Assembly (NCBI GenBank): GCA_028095005.1
Contig: CM051460.1
Location: 73,032,676-73,096,675, forward strand
Reading direction: 5' to 3'
Length of the DNA stretch: 64,000 bases
Source of the DNA: Rhynchospora pubera
Taxonomy: Eukaryota; Streptophyta; Magnoliopsida; Poales; Cyperaceae
In this document: positions 59,639 through 64,000 of the stretch, in pieces
Numbering within the stretch: the first letter of the stretch is position 1
Layout of the letters: each line of letters opens with the position of its first letter
Made by a program: the position numbers and the translations under genes
Notes under the pieces: model-generated
Told to the model about the DNA's origin: nothing
Database searches by the model: none
The model's input: only the letters and a program-made list of their open reading frames with translations

Positions 59639-62600
59639 TGCAAGATTAGCTATTGTTAGCATGCGGCCATGGAGTTTCAACTGCTCACAGTAATGATCCA
59701 TGATATTGCCATGTGAATTATCTAGCGCTGGTGAAATCCTATGAGCCGATACGGAAGCTGGCCTGGATAATCTATGAGTAGGTACGCTAGGAGGTTTGTT
59801 TTCTTGAGCTATACCATGTAGGTAGCATATTATACAGCACATGATATGTTATACATCAGACAAAATGCCACTTGCTACTTAGAGTGTAAATCCAGTGCTG
59901 ATTATCCCAAAAATATTCGTCCGTAATACTCCTTGTTCCAAAATGGTTTGCTCTTATTCAGGAGGCTAAGGCTTCAACGAAGATCACTGCATTGAACTGA
60001 TACTACTATTTTTTTTGGGTTGTATACGTACATGTAAATATATACATGGTTACACAATAGGTATATAGTATCTAGCTGCTTCTTTGTTAGAATTTATTTA
60101 TTTATTTTTATGAGGGAATCATGACTAATCTCTTTTGATATCGAAGTTTAGAACAAAAAAGCTAATTATTTTACCGGCACATACCTTGATCCACCTTCAT
60201 CTTGGCCTGTGCTGGACTGAGCGCACATGATGGTTTTCTTTTTCTTGGTTTCCTTTTTTATGTCAAGTGCTAGGAGTTCTTCTTTAATCGGTTGACCCCA
60301 AACATAACTGCTTCCAACAAAAAGATATTACTGTTACTCAACTGTTTCATTTCCATGATAATACATAAGATGGCAACACTACAGTGGCTGGAAAAGATAT
60401 ACTTTTTTTCTTATAACTGTTCTCCATCTGGAAAGAGTTTTTTTCACACCGGTACGCCCTGGGTGATGTGCTCCATGCTCGACAGGCTCTCCTCTGCACA
60501 ACAATTGAGCAAGTTTTGTATGATTTGCAGTATGCACAGAATAAGCAATAGCTTTATTGTGGAATGGAGTTTTATTTTTGCAGGTTCTTTTCTGTGAATA
60601 TGCTTATCTAATTTTGCAGAAAATTTGATAGACCTGTTATTCCAGTGAATATCTCATGAAGACGGCTATCTATGTTGTCATATTTTTTTCTGTTATTATG
60701 CTTATCTAATTTTAATTTAGAGAAATTAGATATAATAATATATAAGCAAATAGGAATTTTATAAACCCATTGTTCATTGAGAGAATATACATAAGGATAT
60801 TCATAATAACTAAATCCAGGTAAATATGCGCATAAAAGATATTCACTAAGAGGAATCAAATCTTAGTTTCTCGTGAGGTATGATAATATTTCTCTGGAAT
60901 AACATGTCTACATGAAAAATTGCATTCTAAATCCAGGTAAAGATGCACACAAAAGATATTCACTGAGAGGAATCAAATTTTAGTTTCTTGTGAAGGTATG
61001 ATAATATTTCTCTGGAATAACATGCCTACATGAAAAATTGCATTCTATGCACGCAGACAACATGAGCGAATCATGATTGATTAGTGGTTACCTATGGACT
61101 GGGATCTCATTCCTCTGCAGGTGGTCCCTGCTCCAATGATGCTACAAGAGATGCTTGGAGACATGGAAGGGGCTATGGTGTCAGCTGCAGCTTAGCTTTG
61201 CTGTTTTATGATTGCTCTGGCCTATAAAAATTTTGCTAGTACAAATTCTAGATGTTGAGATTAGCTTATGTTTCTTAGTCTTGGAATTTGGTAGGAGCTT
61301 TTTACTGTGTGAATGTTAGCTAGTGGATGATCTAGCATTTGCAGTTTAGATGCTGAGTGAAATACTGATCACTGTGATCAGTAGTCCCGTTGTTTTATTT
61401 TCATTTTGTTTGTAGCTGTTTCATTTTCTTAAAAAATGAAACGGGTGGCGCTCCCACCTATTTTTCAAAAAAAATTCTAAGCAAAAAACTGACCTTTTCG
61501 GATCTGCATAGGTGAGTTCTTTTGTAGAACCCAGAGTAGTCTCTGACTCAGATGGCGGCAGTGTATTAAGACCCGCCAGTGCTGTAATTTCTTCTCCCTG
61601 CTTTTTATTGGGTGAGGCTGGTTCGGTATTTGTGCTGCCCCTGCATGATGAATGGTTCATTAGCGAGAATAATCAGCAAAGATAAAAAAGAAACTGCAGT
61701 TATTTTTGGGGCACCATGCATAAGAAGGGGGGAAATAGAGAAAGAAATAATAAGGTAAAGAAAAAAAGACGGGTAAAACTGTATGGGAAAAAAATTGATA
61801 GGAAAAAGTTATTCGCAATTGTGAGTCCTATCTGCGATTGAAAACTTTAGTTTGAGCTTTTGTCTTAAACTGGGCACCTCCAAATTTAGATAATTTTAAT
61901 TCAGTTTGGTACCTTCAAATTTTTAGGTGTGCTGACCAATCTTTGAAATAAAGAAAAAGCAAATGCAATGAAAAATTTTTAATTTGCAAGTATTGCAAGT
62001 GAATTAAAACCTAACTTACAGGGAAAAAAAATCTAGTTATGTTAGCAATTTCATTATGCAATAGTCAAGACAAAGTAGGTAAAAAAAGAAAAACCTATAA
62101 CAAAAGAATAGACAGAAAGTATGCAAAAAGAAGCATTTTTTTGTTTATATCTCTTTATGTGCCTCTGTGTTATCTGGGTACAGTGCTATTTGTTCCTGAG
62201 TAGATAAGAAAAGCCTCACAGAGTATGTATCGACTTGAAGAGGCATGAACTCTGAGATTGTCAATTGCTTGGGCTCGGACTGGTCATCTTGCAATGCTGG
62301 ATTGGCTGCTACTTTCCCATCATATGCGGGCCTTCTGTGTTGAGCACAATTGGTGGCAGTTTCTGTGGCAAACAATGAAATACGATCTTTTTATGATCAA
62401 AGATGTTAACTGCTGCTATGCAACAGATTTATCTTGTGTGTAAGTATTTTATACCTCGCTGCGAACTGTTGAATCTCTAGAATGTTTTTGTCAAAGTAAA
62501 ACTTTGTCTCGCTTAATGGTTTGACACTGTACACATCTGTAGAAGGAGGAGGAACACATAAGTGAGTTGATTTACACAGTGGTCCACCTTTTTTTTTCCC

Positions 62601-63900
62601 ATACCACAGATAGGATAGTAATTCTAGTGCTTGAGAGAATAAAAAGGCACAGAATGATGACCCACACTGCCATTCATTGATCTGCACAGTACTGCAAATT
62701 ATAACTATTGGTTCATCCAAGGCACCTGATTAGTTAATTATGAAAACCTACAATAATTTACAATTGCGATTATTATGTAGATAGCAATCAGAATGGATGA
62801 TAGAACTAATTGAATACCTCCACCAAACTGGAACCTGGTTGAAATTAAATTGATGTCTTATTTTTTTTCCCATCTGCCACAAAGGAGATATTTTTTTCTC
62901 GAACATCCAGAAAAAGCAAAAACTAAAAAAAAATTTCATAATCCACAACAAAACAACAGCAAACTTTATGGCTCATAACCTTCCAATGCAATTTTCGAGG
63001 GCTCTCACACTGATTTATTATGATTTATTATTCTGCTGGCTCTAGTAAAATCTATAATAATCGAGTAGGCAAATTTTGTAATCAACAAATTGAACATTAT
63101 AAAATTAATGAAATTAACCTCACTGAAGCAGTCCAAATTTTCTAATCACACATGTGTCTGCAGCTAAGAACTTAGATTAGCTGAGAAAGAAGAGCAATTG
63201 CTAAATCATTAGCTAATCTAAGTTCTCATCTGCTTAATTATGTGCTTTATTGCGCACTACCCACCCACAGGCCAAGATGTAAAAAAAGCAAAAAAAAAAA
63301 TCCTATAAAAACTGAGAAGAAAACTCCTGTCAACCACATCAAACACAGGATCTGAGGAAGAAAGGCTATGAAAAAAGACAACCAATCTGCTACCTGTATT
63401 CAGGAACAAAACTGACCCAATATATATTTTTTTTGGAGAGAAAAGGGGGAAAACAAAAAGAGAAAGGGATGAAACAACACGATCGGAGAAAAGAAAAAGC
63501 AAGCAGAACAGGACTTTTCTGCAACTGACAGCACAATCTAAAACATAATTTCATCAATCTCTAAACCTAGAAGGATTTATGTCTGGTAATGAATCGAGGA
63601 GCATTTTCTACACTGATCCCATACAATGTGCGATTGCTGGATTTTTTTTTTAACCGAACAGGAAAAAAAAAGAAAAACCAAACAGGTTTCGAATGCAGCA
63701 AGATTTTTTGGCCGATGAACCCGCCACCATTTTTTTCTGATTGGGAACAATCTCTGGCACCCACCAATGCACAAAAGAAGAGAAACACAGCAACAGTCCG
63801 TATAAATTGCGCAGGAAAAGCAAACAGATCAGGGAAAAAAACATACCGGAGCTGAGGATGACGCACCAGCAGGCAACAGAACAAACCTGCAGGGAAAACA
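59639..63900 (-). CDS. Exon-like segments of an unidentified minus-strand gene
   Basis: Minus-strand segments bounded by splice-like sites: about 63845-63890 (FVLLPAGASSSAP), about 63690-63765 (EIVPNQKKMVAGSSAKKSCC), 62455-62536 (DVYSVKPLSETKFYFDKN, then ILEIQQFAA), 61494-61640 (GSTNTEPASPNKKQGEEI, then SETTLGSTKELTYADPK) and 59639-59808 (QENKPPSVPTHRLSRPAS, then HGNIMDHYCEQLKLHGRM, TAG stop). The 62455/61640 junction joins in phase 2, supporting a spliced transcript. A further open segment, 62145-62362, is either an alternative exon or chance. I recognise no domain; peptides are Ser/Pro/Glu-rich. Because a Helitron end lies just downstream in the same orientation, these could be captured gene pieces. 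Confidence 0.4.
60453..60551 (+). pseudogene. Exon-like fragment, plus strand
   Basis: The frame YALGDVLHARQALL, then CTTIEQVLYDLQYAQNKQ looks helical and protein-like rather than random. It has no start and stops at TAG. Family unknown; possible captured exon. Confidence 0.3.
60812..61049 (+). repeat. Tandem duplication, about 118 bp x 2
   Basis: Both units start AAATCCAGGTAAA, contain AAAAGATATTCACT and TATGATAATATTTCTCTGG and end ATGAAAAATTGCATTCT. Confidence 0.9.
61121..61195 (+). pseudogene. Terminal-exon-like fragment, plus strand
   Basis: After an acceptor TTCCTCTGCAG the frame reads VVPAPMMLQEMLGDMEGAMV, then SAAA and TAG. Acceptor quality and composition suggest a real last exon. 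No family recognised; it lies on the opposite strand to the neighbouring exon-like segments. Confidence 0.35.
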
Positions 63901-64000
63901 ATCCAGCACCATGACTTTGAAAACCAATGAGAATGACCAGGGGCCAAAAATAAAGGTGAAAAAATTGGCTGGCAGCAAGAAGGACGGAGATAAGAATGCA

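Noticed and set aside
63567..63947. 126-codon minus-strand open frame as one protein
   Set aside because: It spans visible acceptor and donor sites and poly-T tracts; only small parts look exonic.
1..64000. tRNA or rRNA genes
   Set aside because: I looked for the GGTTCGA-type B box with a matching acceptor stem and for rRNA-like GC-rich blocks and found none I could support; a tRNAscan run would be decisive.

Overview
This window is nuclear DNA from a flowering plant. Genes are split by many GT-AG introns, the proteins are plant-type (a thylakoid zinc-finger protein, an HVA22-family protein, an S2L/WDR82-type WD40 protein), intergenic DNA is AT-rich, and plant transposon classes (MULE, hAT, Harbinger/Tourist, Helitron) are abundant. 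A damaged gene pair at 52-55 kb resembles the monocot-enriched DUF6598 family, so a monocot is my tentative guess. I cannot name the species.

Genes, left to right: (1) <1-3415 (+), the 3' part of a BDP1/TFIIIB B''-like gene with an in-frame TGA inside its SANT/Myb domain; (2) 5219-6683 (+), LQY1, complete in five exons; (3) 25008-28630 (+), an HVA22-like gene with a 5' UTR intron; (4) 30971-34898 (+), an EF-hand protein in five exons; (5) 39717-43692 (-), a complete ten-exon WDR82/Swd2-type (S2L) gene; (6) 53014-54802 (-), a DUF6598-like gene split by an 815-bp transposon, beside a broken partial paralogue at 52090-52533; (7) roughly 59639-63900 (-), exon-like segments of an unidentified gene beside a Helitron terminus.

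Much of the rest is mobile DNA whose boundaries can be read from target-site duplications (TSDs). 8379-13543 is a giant MULE-type foldback with a 9-bp TSD; a 3.1-kb inverted-repeat element carrying gene-like pieces sits inside its left arm. 15371-18171 is a Helitron whose empty site survives in a tandem copy of the target. 46140-50826 is a hAT element with a decayed transposase and a perfect 8-bp TSD. 51124-51938 and 53119-53933 are two 815-bp non-autonomous hAT elements in opposite orientation, each with its own perfect 8-bp TSD. Several MULE-type MITEs have 9-bp TSDs (23647-23838, 27005-27359, 42115-42500, 44729-45018) and Harbinger-type MITEs have TAA TSDs (20761-20914, 44193-44606).

The region around the WD40 gene has been duplicated. 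43100-45187 (intron 1, exon 1, promoter and upstream DNA) recurs at 55664-57402, and degenerate copies of the gene's 3' end lie at 35216-35560 and 36920-36967. The two large copies carry different insertions, so each acts as the empty-site control for the other. I found no multi-gene operon-like or defence-like system; the most unusual content is the nested and paired transposon architecture.
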